A DNA stretch of 64,000 nucleotides from JAHDHW01 sp965277415 (GTDB lineage: Bacteria > Bacteroidota > Bacteroidia > Chitinophagales > Saprospiraceae): assembly GCA_965277415.1 (NCBI GenBank), contig CBDICS010000005.1, positions 62,001 to 126,000 of the forward strand. Direction: 5' to 3'. The notes below the pieces were generated by a model that did no database searches, was not told the origin of the DNA, and saw nothing but the letters and a program-made list of their open reading frames with translations. This document shows positions 20,401 to 29,249 of the stretch, in pieces. The number at the start of each line of letters is the position of its first letter. The first letter of the stretch is position 1. Made by a program: the position numbers and the translations under genes.

Positions 20401-23400
20401 CCTTTTTATAATCATTGTACGCCTGAATGTGAATACTTTCTTCAAATATCATCTTTTGAATTAGAGCCTATTTGGACACAATCAGACGTAAGAGAATCAA
20501 ATCAACAAGTGGTAGCAGATATAAATGGAGACTGTATTCCTGATATTATAGCAGTGAATTCATTTGGCAATTCGATAAGCGTTTTGAATAGTACAACAGG
20601 ATTTTCGATGCTGAATTATGCTGACAATTTATCCTCTTTTACTCACCTGGCCGCTGGAGATGTAGATAATGATGGAATGGCAGAGGTGTTTTATATCGGC
20701 ACCTCCATTAATGGTGTAAGGTTAATTCGTTTAGATTATAAACCAAGTTCAAATTTGTTGGAAGAGACTTGGCAATCTTCAACAGCTATTGCTGCAAATG
20801 GTATTTTGAATCCTGCAAATTATGCCCCATCAATTGCAGACTTTGATTATAATGGCTTACCAGAAATATATGTGGGCAATCAGGTTTTTAATGGAAAAAA
20901 TGGATTGGAATTAGCCAATGGAGGATCCGGTAATCAAGGAACTTATTCTACCACAAATAACCTTATGACCGCTACGGCTATAGCTGTCGATATTTTGCCA
21001 GATGATGCATGCTCTACCTGTCGGGGATTAGAATTGGTAGCTGGAGGAACGGTCTATTCAGTGAATCTCGCATCTTATACAAATTCGGGATTAAATGCTA
21101 TCGATATCGAAAAGCAATATGTCGAACCAGTTGTCGGCAACCAAGACGGTGCAACTCGATTGGTAGATTTTGACCGCGATGGCGACCTAGACGTCGTAAT
21201 TACAACTCAGACTGGACCATCTTCAGGTGTTCAGGTTTTTGTGTGGGATGTGCTCACAGAATCTTTAATTGGTCAAGTGTTCTATGATTTACCAAACCCT
21301 ACTAATCAGGGCGTAGCCCCTGCATCTATTGGAGATGTTGATCAAGATGGTTGGCCTGAGATAATTGTTTCTACTAAGAATAACCTTACAATATTAGATG
21401 ATTATCAAAATGGAGGAGGAGTTAATTGGGGCAGCTCTCTATCGACCATCAAAGCAACAATTATTACGGATGAACAAAGTGGTGCTGCTGGAACTACTCT
21501 TTTCGATCTTAATGGTGATGGTTCATCTGAAATTTTTTATCGCGACGAACAAAACCTCAAAATATATGATGGAGATTTGAATATATTATCAACTAGTCCC
21601 TGCTTATCTTTTACAGGAACGACCTATCCCATTATTGCTGATATAAATGGAGATGAGGAAACGGAAGTACTCTGTGGCTGTGGGAATACTGGTTTGACAA
21701 CTTTTAGGACAGTAGGATTCCCTTGGATTCAGTCTCGTAAGATTTGGAATCAATATAATTATTTTGTGACCAATATCAAGGATGATGGAACAATTCCTGA
21801 GCAGCAACAAAATGGCCATATTGTAGGAGATAGTATTATTTTAAACAATTCTTTAATGCAGCAATTCTTCTTGGATAAGGAAGGGACACCATTTAGTCCT
21901 GCACCTGATGCGTTCTTGAATATTGATTCTGCATATTGTAATATTGATTCTGTTGTAGTAGAAATAACAATCTGTAATGAAGGCTCTGATCTATTGAATG
22001 AAAACACTCCAATCGCCATATATTTTGGCAATCCTACTAATTCAGTACCTATTTTAATTTTATCCGATTCACTGGGGATAAACCTCTCACCAGATTCTTG
22101 CATCAATATAAATTATGCTATACCTGAAGCGATCAATGAAGCAATATATATAGTAGTCAATGATGATGGAACCTCCAGCTTTCCCTATGATTTAGATACA
22201 AATTTCCCAATAACATTAATAGGAGAGTGTAATTTTCAAAACAATATAGATAGTCTGATCATTAATACGGAAATGCCACCAATACTAGATTTAGGTGAAG
22301 ATGTGGTAGTTTGCGAAAATGGAGTTTTTGATTTTAATGCAGGAGCTGGTTTTGATTATTATGAATGGCATGATGGATCACAGGATTCTACTTATACTAG
22401 TTTTAGTGCAGGAACTTTTTGGGTGAAGGCATGGAATGATTGTGGAGTTATTCAGTTTGATACCGTAGCAGTTATGATTGATAGCGTTTCGATTATTGAT
22501 TTGGGATTAGATACTGCTTTGTGTGATTATGGATCAGTACAGTTTTCTGTAAATGGATTTGATGACTATCAATGGTTTCCCAATATATCAATTGATTGTG
22601 ATACTTGTTCTTCTGTAATATTAAGTCCGATTGTTTCAAGAACTTACACTTTAGTAGCCAGTACCGATGCAGGATGTTATAGCATAGATTCAGTTGCTAT
22701 TATAATTGCTGATACTTTTTACACAGAGATAGATACGGTAATTTGCGATGGAATACCTGTGTTTTTTGATGGTGTAGAATTGGTGGCCAATACTTCAACA
22801 CTCTTTAACTATTCCACGGTATTTGGTTGCGACTCTACTATATTAGTGAATGTGACCTCCAATGGCTTTTTATCTTATTATGAAGAAATAGATACGTTTG
22901 CCTGTTATGGTGACTTTATTGAATTTGGAAATATCCTGATCCCCGCTGATAGTATTCACGTTTTTGATTATCAAACAGTAGATGGATGTGATTCAATTAT
23001 CGTACTTAGTGTAATACCGCTGGATACCTTTTATTCGGTTGAAAACCAATCTATTTGCGATGGGGAAAGTATTCTGATATTTGGAATACCTCAATCTATA
23101 GCTGGAAACTATGGGATGACTTATAATACTATTCATGGTTGTGACTCGACAATTATTGTTGAATTAGAAGTGAATGAAATACCTGAACTTATAATAGAAG
23201 GCGAGCCAACTTGCCAAGGTGATTCTACAGGTAGTGTTAGTGTTTCAGTTATTGGTGGCACTGAACCTTTTGTATATGAATGGAATACGACTGTAGAGAA
23301 TATAGCTGATTTGCAAGGAATCCCAATAGGTACGTATATGGTGACAGTAAGTGATGCAAATGATTGTTCACAAACAGCTAGTATTACGATCACCGATCTA

Positions 23401-24165
23401 ATTGAAGTACCAATAATCGGAGAAAGTGTTGGGGTGAGTTGTTATGGCGAATCAGATGGCCTGTTTCAGATTGATTCTTCCTTTAGTGATTATTTATTTA
23501 GCCTTGATGGTGATATTTATCAAAACACTTTAATCTTTACAGATCTGAATGGAGGGCCTCATGATCTGTATATTCAAGATTTGAATACTTGTGAATACAT
23601 GCAAAGTTTTTTGATCTCGGAACCACCTCCTTTAATATTAGATTTACCTGAGGATACAACGATTCAATTAGGATGTTCAATACAAATAGAGTCGATAGTC
23701 AATAGATTGGATACACTGACATATATCTGGTCACCACCTATTGGCTTAAGTTGTTTGGATTGCCCAGCACCTTATGCGACACCCTACGAAACGACACAAT
23801 ACACCCTGACAGTTATTGATAGCGATGCTTGTTCAACACAAGCAAAAATTCTAATTCAAATAGCTAAAGAGCGTAATATTTTTATACCTAATGTATTCAG
23901 CCCAAATGGTGATGGTTATAATGATGTATTTATGGTTTATGGAGGAAAGGATGTTGAGGAAATTCGAACATTTGCTGTTTTTGATCGCTGGGGCGAACAA
24001 ATATTTGAAGCCAAAAATAGTCAACCTGAAGATCCAACATATGGATGGAATGGTCAATTTAAAAGCAAAGAGATGAATCTGGGCGTATTTGTTTATTGGG
24101 CTGAAGTTGTGTTTGTTGATGGTTTTGTGCAAATGTATCGAGGAAGCGTGACTTTGATTAAGTGA
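17449..24165 (+). CDS. M43-type metalloprotease fused to PKD, propeller, FG-GAP and SprB parts, T9SS type B
   Basis: A 2238-residue secreted mosaic protein. A signal or membrane segment covers about residues 4-22. A pappalysin/cytophagalysin-like (M43) domain spans about 60-350, with the zinc motif HEMGHYLGLYH at 238-248 and the Met-turn NYMDY around Met312, so the active site is complete. PKD/Ig-like parts run to about 520. A beta-propeller of the SFDGGYFIAGDY type spans about 525-890. Several FG-GAP/VCBS calcium-loop repeats (DINGDCIPDI, DVDNDGMAEV, DFDRDGDLDV) lie at about 1006-1420. Ig-like domains follow, then one SprB unit near 1908-1985, and from about 2137 the gliding-associated type B sorting domain (FIPNVFSPNGDGYNDVF). 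The likely role is a surface-anchored protease with adhesive modules; the substrate is unknown. The gene converges on cmk with a 3-bp gap. Confidence 0.9.
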   Translation: MTLLIKSTLLVFFAILLSWAVFDNKNQKELLAANLDQEQTLLHYCGSTEANEQLFDSDSDLEKLHNQLEEAVYSYMANNAAKNLLPPNYTLPVVVHVVHENGPENISDAAIFQGIEYLNEAFANIGYYDQGTGLNTEIEFCMATRDPDGNPTNGITRDISPHTDVYVQESVLLKDVNRWNPTAYINIWIVREVCSLSIGCGVAGFAFLPSSHGSAIDGIVIEANWMGTSNANATVLIHEMGHYLGLYHTFKGGCNNGDCLTDGDKVCDTPPDQSTVAVPCNGNSNSCSSDVNPNDPNNPLTSDQNDMFWNYMDYGSLDCTSAFTAGQVARMNYYINGTRSSLISAPSCLPPCLSPIDASFLSSTNLVDIGMPVNFTNTSSGESMYDWQVDGLSISNAENPSYAFLGEGTYVVSLTITNSDPNCYDTFSDTIEVVCPVVADFDFPSANVPVNEIININNNSLNGIEYEWTLNGASQGNDLDFSLSLANPTVVSICLEVSGAFCDDIQCKLINIVAENDGDCDLTYYKNIGNNLFLEQSANVIVPSFDGGYFIAGDYGDRALIMKMSPNSELIWSRNIHFFPYECNISDLIEDADHNLIGIGSPDEGNSICFKYNPITNEVLWFKQLVFPVEMKLKKIKEKGQGENYIIVGENKPDNTQNNGWEGFIIEIDRDNGDIIWKKNYHLGSLESFNDIIIEDNSIFVIGHITEEDFLWGKRRGAMTRLDFSGNVLWSRLYITPVSEFDYAEITATNFLIDDDKMIHLSYGDTDFNSVDEVELHLYSTDLNGNIQWAKQYDIPEGHSERTTGLLNLDDGYLMFGDYSLSNNIRKTFLIKTDKQGQIEWSKSYGTEVGISQEANSIVLIGDFIYFVGGYGPPSNLDRILLTRIYKDGELSVSCDDINELEVETITILNPYDGNVDLASYYPSVVDYNFIIEVIGVTEPVFNDICGIPYCIEVCGNGIDDDSDGLVDEFDADCACLNSIGCGTPFYNHCTPECEYFLQISSFELEPIWTQSDVRESNQQVVADINGDCIPDIIAVNSFGNSISVLNSTTGFSMLNYADNLSSFTHLAAGDVDNDGMAEVFYIGTSINGVRLIRLDYKPSSNLLEETWQSSTAIAANGILNPANYAPSIADFDYNGLPEIYVGNQVFNGKNGLELANGGSGNQGTYSTTNNLMTATAIAVDILPDDACSTCRGLELVAGGTVYSVNLASYTNSGLNAIDIEKQYVEPVVGNQDGATRLVDFDRDGDLDVVITTQTGPSSGVQVFVWDVLTESLIGQVFYDLPNPTNQGVAPASIGDVDQDGWPEIIVSTKNNLTILDDYQNGGGVNWGSSLSTIKATIITDEQSGAAGTTLFDLNGDGSSEIFYRDEQNLKIYDGDLNILSTSPCLSFTGTTYPIIADINGDEETEVLCGCGNTGLTTFRTVGFPWIQSRKIWNQYNYFVTNIKDDGTIPEQQQNGHIVGDSIILNNSLMQQFFLDKEGTPFSPAPDAFLNIDSAYCNIDSVVVEITICNEGSDLLNENTPIAIYFGNPTNSVPILILSDSLGINLSPDSCININYAIPEAINEAIYIVVNDDGTSSFPYDLDTNFPITLIGECNFQNNIDSLIINTEMPPILDLGEDVVVCENGVFDFNAGAGFDYYEWHDGSQDSTYTSFSAGTFWVKAWNDCGVIQFDTVAVMIDSVSIIDLGLDTALCDYGSVQFSVNGFDDYQWFPNISIDCDTCSSVILSPIVSRTYTLVASTDAGCYSIDSVAIIIADTFYTEIDTVICDGIPVFFDGVELVANTSTLFNYSTVFGCDSTILVNVTSNGFLSYYEEIDTFACYGDFIEFGNILIPADSIHVFDYQTVDGCDSIIVLSVIPLDTFYSVENQSICDGESILIFGIPQSIAGNYGMTYNTIHGCDSTIIVELEVNEIPELIIEGEPTCQGDSTGSVSVSVIGGTEPFVYEWNTTVENIADLQGIPIGTYMVTVSDANDCSQTASITITDLIEVPIIGESVGVSCYGESDGLFQIDSSFSDYLFSLDGDIYQNTLIFTDLNGGPHDLYIQDLNTCEYMQSFLISEPPPLILDLPEDTTIQLGCSIQIESIVNRLDTLTYIWSPPIGLSCLDCPAPYATPYETTQYTLTVIDSDACSTQAKILIQIAKERNIFIPNVFSPNGDGYNDVFMVYGGKDVEEIRTFAVFDRWGEQIFEAKNSQPEDPTYGWNGQFKSKEMNLGVFVYWAEVVFVDGFVQMYRGSVTLIK

Positions 24166-24168
24166 ATT

Positions 24169-24846
24169 CTAAACTTGAAAGATTTGTTCTTCTGCAAAAG
24201 CTAAGGATTTTTCTAATTGCTCTTGTTCTGTAAGATTGGAATTATCAATCACAATAGCATCTGCAGCTTTTTTTAGAGGACTATCTGTTCGGGTAGAGTC
24301 AATATGATCCCGATGCATCAAGTTTTCTTTTATTGCTTTTTTGCTGATTTTTTCACCTTTTGCAATCAATTCGTCATATCGCCTTTGTACGCGTATATCC
24401 GGAGCAGCAGTTAGAAATATCTTTAGTTCTGCATCTTTAAATACGACCGTTCCAATATCTCGACCATCCATTACAATACCTTTTTCTTTACCCATCTCCC
24501 GCTGTTGCAGGACAACTTTTTTTCTAACCGTTGAAAGAGCCGCAACAGGGCTAACGAAATTGGAAACTTCCATTAATCGAATTTTTTCCTCTACATTTCG
24601 ATCATTTAGAAATGTTGTATTCTTTCCATCAATATTTTTAAAACTGATGCGGATATCTTGTAGTGCGAGGCCAATGGCTTCTTCATCTTTGATATCTACT
24701 TTATGCTCTATAAAATAGAGGGTCACAGCTCGATACATTGCGCCTGAATCTACATAAATATAATTAAGTGATTGAGCCATTGCCTTAGCAAGCGTACTTT
24801 TACCACAGGAAGAATGTCCGTCAATTGCTATTGTAATCTTTTTCAA
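24169..24846 (-). CDS. cmk: Cytidylate kinase
   Basis: Phosphorylates CMP/dCMP to the diphosphate with ATP in the cytosol. The 225-residue length is typical. The P-loop lies at the N-terminus (IDGHSSCGKSTLAKAM), followed by the family's DSGAMYRAVT nucleotide-binding segment, MDGRDIGTVVF in the middle, and a lid-like RRYDEL region. The start MKKITIAIDG is the usual one. It converges with the giant protease gene. Upstream on the same strand a terminator at 24878-24909 separates it from the next gene, so it is probably transcribed alone from a promoter between about 24850 and 24875. Confidence 0.96.
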   Translation of the reverse strand: MKKITIAIDGHSSCGKSTLAKAMAQSLNYIYVDSGAMYRAVTLYFIEHKVDIKDEEAIGLALQDIRISFKNIDGKNTTFLNDRNVEEKIRLMEVSNFVSPVAALSTVRKKVVLQQREMGKEKGIVMDGRDIGTVVFKDAELKIFLTAAPDIRVQRRYDELIAKGEKISKKAIKENLMHRDHIDSTRTDSPLKKAADAIVIDNSNLTEQEQLEKSLAFAEEQIFQV

Positions 24847-24877
24847 AATATATATTATTTATTTTATCTAGAAAGCT

Positions 24878-24909
24878 AAAAAAAGCCCTGAGCAAAATTA
24901 CTCAGAGCT
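24878..24909 (-). terminator. Terminator between the helical-repeat gene and cmk
   Basis: On the minus strand arms AGCTCTGAG and CTCAGGGCT (one mismatch) flank an 8-base loop and are followed by a run of T. It lies downstream of the gene ending at 25166, beyond repeat A1. Confidence 0.65.
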
Positions 24910-24953
24910 AATTGAAACTCCTAAAAAGAAGCGTATTTCTTTAAAAATTACCG

Positions 24954-25159
24954 TTTTTTGACAAATCCCGTGGACAAGCTGTAAATAAGATCAAAAGCGA
25001 TTATACTGACGTTGAAGTGGTTTGGGAAAAAAGATGTACTTCAAGTACAGTATATACTGACCGAAATGGTTTGGGATTTCTCAAACCACTTCGGTCAGGT
25101 ATAAAAGAAGCCTTGATCTTGTTTATGGCTTTGTCTCAAACACGGGATTTGTCAAAAAA
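24954..25159. repeat. Palindromic element A, copy 1 (interrupted by element B)
   Basis: The arms TTTTTTGACAAATCCCGTG (24954-24972) and CACGGGATTTGTCAAAAAA (25141-25159) are exact inverted complements. A second pair of arms around AAATAAGATCAA / TTGATCTTGTTTA continues the stem inward. The middle is occupied by element B at 25002-25103. It ends 7 bases from the stop codon of the gene at 25166. The uninterrupted second copy is at 29141-29242. There is no transposase gene, so it is MITE-like or REP-like. Confidence 0.85.
25002..25103. repeat. Palindromic element B, copy 1, inserted inside element A
   Basis: A half copy starting TATACTGAC is followed by a full palindrome: stem starting CTGACCGAAATGGTTTGGGA and ending TCAAACCACTTCGGTCAG. 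It is bounded by TATA. Comparison with the empty site in copy A2 (GCGACTAAAGAA) places it at a TA dinucleotide, which fits Tc1/mariner or IS630-type MITE insertion. Copy 2 is at 47841-47943. Confidence 0.8.
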
Positions 25160-25165
25160 AAAAAA

Positions 25166-26677
25166 TTACTTGATTCGACTTAAAATGAGAGTCCACAATT
25201 TTTCATAAGGGATAACTTCCAATTCAGGTGTAAGTCCTCTATAAAAAAATGGTGTCTCAATCAATCTTTGATAATATTTGTCAACATTACTGAGGTTTTG
25301 GACTTGATAGTCAGCTTTGACTAATTGTTGAGTCAATCGAATAAACTGAATGGCTCTATAGTATTCTTCTTTTTTTAATTGTCTATTAGCATAACTCTTT
25401 AATCTTTCTATACGCTCCGTAACCTGAGAGTAACTTTTCTTTTCAAGGAAAAATAAAACCTGAGCGACAACTAATAAAACAGTAAAAATTCTTTGATCTT
25501 TTGGATATAATATTGGATCATTTAGAAATCTGGATAAACGGAAAGTCTTCTTTCTTTGAGTAAGGAGAATTGGGTTATTTGCTCCCTGGCTTTCAACAAT
25601 ATAATTTAGATAGATATCATAGATTTTCCACTTTTCTCGTGTAATGACAGCTAATTTTTTGAATTTATTATTCTCTGTAGCTTCATTATATATGGCGATA
25701 GCATTTATATAATTGTCTGTATGGATAGCTAGTAAAATATAATATTCCATGAAACTAAACCAAGTATCGCTACCTTGAGGGAAAGACTGAAGGCATTTTT
25801 CTGCATTGGTTTTTCCATTTTTCCAGTCTTTCAAATGAAGATAAGCAGACATCTTTTTCAATTGGAAAGTCGCTAGCTTATCATCCTGATAATAGATAGG
25901 ATTCTCTTCAATATAGGCTTCCGCTTTATTACAAACTTCGAGCATTGCATCAAAATCATGTAACATTTCATAGCGATATGCCCAAACCAAGTACATATTG
26001 TAGATAACAATAGGAGAGTCGTAAATCTCTGATAGGCCAACTAAAGCATCACAATATGTATCAATTTTTTCTCTTAAATCCTCATTTTTTGATGGAGGCT
26101 TTAGATAATTCATGATGACCCTTTGGTACAACTCTTCAGAGCGAATCTCTGCATCAAGTACATTCTGATATTGCTTGCTATATTGATCACATTGCTCATA
26201 ATTCTTTTCATCACCTATTTCTGCTGAATACCTCCTTAGGATTCGACTACAATTAACAATTACATCAGCAAATTTAAATTTTAAGGCAATAGTTAGGATT
26301 TGGCGTGCTAATGAGGCTGCTGTGAAATCTGCACCATTAGAAAGTAGAATTTTAACAAGCGTCCAATCTTTGTTTACACTATAATAAGCCCTATTATAAT
26401 TAGATGTAGAAGGCATATTAATATCCAAAAAGAACAAGGTATTTAATAATCGTTTCCTAAATCGAGATTTTAATTGCCGATATTTATCATCCGTCGGGCT
26501 GCAACTATATAAAAATGAAGCGGCATCACGATCATTTTTGAATTTATTTGCCATCAAGGCTTCATAAAATTCATTAAACTTACTATTCTTATGTTTAAGA
26601 GAATGGTCATCAAAAATCTCAATCTTTCTCACTTTTTTTTTGGTCACAATCTTTGAAATCTCAATTAAGTTCTTCAT
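25166..26677 (-). CDS. Predicted alpha-helical repeat protein, function unknown
   Basis: A 503-residue protein that I cannot assign to a named family. It has no signal peptide or membrane segment, so it is probably cytosolic. The N-terminus is basic (SKIVTKKKVRKIEIFDDHSLKHK). Most of the rest reads as paired amphipathic helices with TPR-like spacing of aromatic and small residues (for example KLATFQLKKMSAYLHLKDWKNG, then SFMEYYILLAIHTDNYINAI), suggesting a solenoid scaffold. The start is supported by the open frame and the basic N-terminus. The stop codon lies 7 bases from palindromic element A1, and the next minus-strand terminator lies beyond that element. Confidence 0.7.
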   Translation of the reverse strand: MKNLIEISKIVTKKKVRKIEIFDDHSLKHKNSKFNEFYEALMANKFKNDRDAASFLYSCSPTDDKYRQLKSRFRKRLLNTLFFLDINMPSTSNYNRAYYSVNKDWTLVKILLSNGADFTAASLARQILTIALKFKFADVIVNCSRILRRYSAEIGDEKNYEQCDQYSKQYQNVLDAEIRSEELYQRVIMNYLKPPSKNEDLREKIDTYCDALVGLSEIYDSPIVIYNMYLVWAYRYEMLHDFDAMLEVCNKAEAYIEENPIYYQDDKLATFQLKKMSAYLHLKDWKNGKTNAEKCLQSFPQGSDTWFSFMEYYILLAIHTDNYINAIAIYNEATENNKFKKLAVITREKWKIYDIYLNYIVESQGANNPILLTQRKKTFRLSRFLNDPILYPKDQRIFTVLLVVAQVLFFLEKKSYSQVTERIERLKSYANRQLKKEEYYRAIQFIRLTQQLVKADYQVQNLSNVDKYYQRLIETPFFYRGLTPELEVIPYEKLWTLILSRIK

Positions 26678-27357
26678 TCACACAATTTTTTTTTAAAATA
26701 ACTTCATTGCTAACTGTTTAAACATAAAAATTCCGAATTTTAAAAGTATTAAGTATTAGACGCAATTACCTCTAGCCATTGGTCTGAAAATTTTAAATGA
26801 CTATTAACAAACGACATTTTTCAGACGTTTAGAAAGGAATGGATATTAATTCACTCTTTGTATATCAAGATTCGGGATACCTATGTTTAAGTGTTACTAA
26901 GATAGTACTATTTTTAAATTTATCTGAAAATGGATGTCACAGAATTTATAGGTATAAATACGAATTAATGTAGTTAATGTTGCTATTCATTTCAAGGTCT
27001 TTTGATGATTTTTTACATTATTTTAAATCGTCTACTCTAAAATGTTAAAAATCAAAATTTTATAAATAATTTTTATGGGTAATTATAAATAAAGTGAAAT
27101 AAGATAATGTGACACCTTAGAATAGTTTTAACAATAACGTTTCAAAATCGCAGTATGTATAATTAAATTACTTAGTTATTTGTGACGAACACTAACATGA
27201 ATTATAGATAAGAGTGTATTGGGGGTTTGGGGTTCGAGACCAAGTGCTAAACTTCTTCTAGATGCTCTAATAAAAAAAGCTTTGCACCATAAGTACAAAG
27301 CTTTTTTAACACTAAAAAAAGTTTATATCTTTTACTTCAATCTATCTTTACTGATGA
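26678..27357. other. 680-bp gene-free AT-rich region
   Basis: No ORF with coding character. It should contain the promoter of the helical-repeat gene near 26680-26760 and the terminator of the DUF2795 gene at 27272-27307. A tRNA-T-arm-like string near 27221-27250 has no matching tRNA body. Confidence 0.5.
27272..27307 (-). terminator. Terminator of the DUF2795 gene (symmetrical)
   Basis: Arms AAAAAAAGCTTTG (27272-27284) and CAAAGCTTTTTT (27296-27307) with an 11-base loop have T runs in both directions. It lies 50 bases after the stop codon at 27358. Confidence 0.8.
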
Positions 27358-27579
27358 TTAGTATTCATCTTCATTAAAAAAGAAATCGTCTTTTCTAGGA
27401 TAATCTGGCCAGATATCCTCAATACTTTCGTAAACTTCACCTTCATCTTCCATTTGTTGAAGGTTTTCAATGACCTCTAAAGGTGCTCCGGAGCGAATTG
27501 AATAATCAATCAGCTCGTCCCGTGTCGCTGGCCAAGGTGCTTCTTCTAAATGTGAAGCTAATTCAAGAGTCCAATACAT
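27358..27579 (-). CDS. DUF2795 family protein
   Basis: A 73-residue acidic protein with the form I know from many Bacteroidota: MYWTLELASHLEEAPWPATR, then DELIDYSIRSGAPLEVIENL and a very acidic aromatic end (DDFFFNEDEY). DUF2795 domains (about residues 5-50) are short helical folds of unknown role. It has no signal peptide or cysteine pair. It is a single gene with its own terminator; the upstream 240 bases have no gene and carry its promoter. Confidence 0.88.
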   Translation of the reverse strand: MYWTLELASHLEEAPWPATRDELIDYSIRSGAPLEVIENLQQMEDEGEVYESIEDIWPDYPRKDDFFFNEDEY

Positions 27580-27821
27580 AGGTAGTTTGTCATTATAAAT
27601 AAAAAAATGTGATAATTAAAACGCTTTTTGCATCTCTAATTTCGTGCAAATGTAATAAACAAATTTTATAGACGCAACAAGATTTTTATATTAAGGAGAT
27701 TAAACCATTTTTATGCCAAGTTCTTTTAACTATTTTTTTACATAAAAAGTTATAATAGCTTGATTAGTAGTCTTTTGTAGTATATCGTCATATTGCAAAA
27801 TTTAACAAAAATCTTTGAAAT

Positions 27822-29009
27822 TTATTTGCGATATGTACCTAATACCTCAAAAGCTACATTTTCATAGCCATTAGGAGGTACCCCTATTATGTTAGACCCA
27901 ACAGGACCCGTTGGGTCACATATATAATATTTTAATCCATCAAAATGAAATGGTAAACCATTTATTTCTTCAGAAGCAACAGCAATTGTGAGGTGATCTG
28001 GGTAGGCAATGATAAGCATTGGCAAATCTAAAATTTCTTTAACTAAATAATAGAATAGTGCAGATCGATCTTCACAATCTGAGTATCTATAATGAAATAG
28101 TTCTTCGGCAATCATTGGTTTACTCCTGCCAAATATTTCATTATCGTCTTTATATTCGAATCCGGTCCTCGTAAACGCTACTAATATGCTGAGCGCCTCA
28201 AAAACGGATTTATCTTTGACCATAAATCGAAGTTTGGGAATCAAGGAAGTATACGTTACTTCAGACATAGGAATATTAAAATACTCTTTTTCTGAGATTG
28301 CTGGATAGTCTTTCATGATTTCAAATAAGGTCGCATCCATGTTAAAAGCTATTTTATAGGTGCGTTCATTTACCTTAAACTGAACTTCTTTTGTCTTACT
28401 TACAGCGGATAACTGAGGTAGACTTTCCATTTTAAAAGAAAAGACCTTACCTCCTGAACCGGGTCTAAATAATAATAACTTTAGTTGACTTGGACTTTCC
28501 TTCGAGTTATTAATGCTAGACAGATTAATAAACCGCTTCTCCTCATCTATTATCATAGGTGTCTCAAAGATTTCATCCTCGGACCATGCATAAATGTAGA
28601 TATCATTATCCAAATAGGATAGACGGGTATCATAGCCTGATTTAGTAAGGAAAAACCATAAGGTAACGCCTTTTTTTAGAGGACCATCCCTTTTAAATAT
28701 TTTATCAATCGTAGCGCTTAATAATTGGTAATAGAGCCAATCATTTAATTCGTATTGCTTTTTATGGAGTGCTAAGGACTTAAGCATTAATTGGAAGGGG
28801 GCATTTTCCATCCGCTTATAATAATCCATCAAGTCAATATCTTCAGCAATCAATAAACCTGGTAAAATAATCTCTGATTGATACTCAATACTTAGCTGTT
28901 CACTATAAAAATCTACTTGAACAGTCTTGATTGCGGCATTAGCCATAAGACTCCAACTTAGAAGAAGGAGAGTGGTAAGATATTTTAGTTTAGTATACAA
29001 ATCAATCAA
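27822..29009 (-). CDS. Secreted transglutaminase-like protein
   Basis: A 395-residue protein with an N-terminal signal peptide (LTTLLLLSWSLMANA, cleavage near residue 25). The C-terminal third has a transglutaminase-like Cys-His-Asp arrangement: Cys312 in YRYSDCEDRSALFYYLV, His339 in AYPDHLTIAV and Asp365 in YYICDPTG. In the superfamily this triad serves cysteine-protease or acyl-transfer chemistry. The N-terminal 250 residues are beta-rich and I do not recognise them. It likely acts in the periplasm or on the surface; the substrate is unknown. A terminator at 29053-29085 separates it from queA upstream. Confidence 0.75.
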   Translation of the reverse strand: MIDLYTKLKYLTTLLLLSWSLMANAAIKTVQVDFYSEQLSIEYQSEIILPGLLIAEDIDLMDYYKRMENAPFQLMLKSLALHKKQYELNDWLYYQLLSATIDKIFKRDGPLKKGVTLWFFLTKSGYDTRLSYLDNDIYIYAWSEDEIFETPMIIDEEKRFINLSSINNSKESPSQLKLLLFRPGSGGKVFSFKMESLPQLSAVSKTKEVQFKVNERTYKIAFNMDATLFEIMKDYPAISEKEYFNIPMSEVTYTSLIPKLRFMVKDKSVFEALSILVAFTRTGFEYKDDNEIFGRSKPMIAEELFHYRYSDCEDRSALFYYLVKEILDLPMLIIAYPDHLTIAVASEEINGLPFHFDGLKYYICDPTGPVGSNIIGVPPNGYENVAFEVLGTYRK

Positions 29010-29052
29010 TTAGACTATTCAAATTAAATACACTCAATTCATTATAAAACAC

Positions 29053-29085
29053 AAAAGCGCATCTTATAAGTTAAGATACGCTTTT
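29053..29085 (-). terminator. Terminator downstream of queA (symmetrical)
   Basis: AAAAGCG (29053-29059) and CGCTTTT (29079-29085), with ATCTTA and TAAGAT inside and one mismatch, form a 14-bp stem around a short loop. The ends are A/T-rich on both sides. Confidence 0.7.
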
Positions 29086-29140
29086 ATCTATATTTTTATT
29101 ATGTCAGATTGGACATAAGTGGCGTTTAATTTTTTCGTTC

Positions 29141-29242
29141 TTTGACAAATCCTGTGAACAAGCCGCAAATAAGATCAAAAGCGACTAAAGAAAGCCTTGA
29201 TCTTGTTTATAACTTTGTACAAATACGGGGTTTTCAAAAAAA
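29141..29242. repeat. Palindromic element A, copy 2 (uninterrupted)
   Basis: Same outer and inner arms as copy 1: TTTGACAAATCCTGTG at the left, and AAATAAGATCAA with TTGATCTTGTTTA in the middle. The spacer is only GCGACTAAAGAAA. It ends 7 bases from the stop codon of queA, the same position that copy 1 takes next to the gene at 25166. Confidence 0.85.
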
Positions 29243-29249
29243 CATTTTT

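Noticed and set aside
24341..24718. 125-codon plus-strand ORF opposite cmk
   Set aside because: It lies wholly within a clearly real cytidylate kinase gene and has no recognisable protein features.
25017..25208. 63-codon plus-strand ORF
   Set aside because: It is formed by elements A1 and B1 and the end of the opposite gene; the peptide has no coding character.
27221..27260. tRNA-like T-arm string with GGTTCGAGACC
   Set aside because: No acceptor, D or anticodon stems can be built around it.
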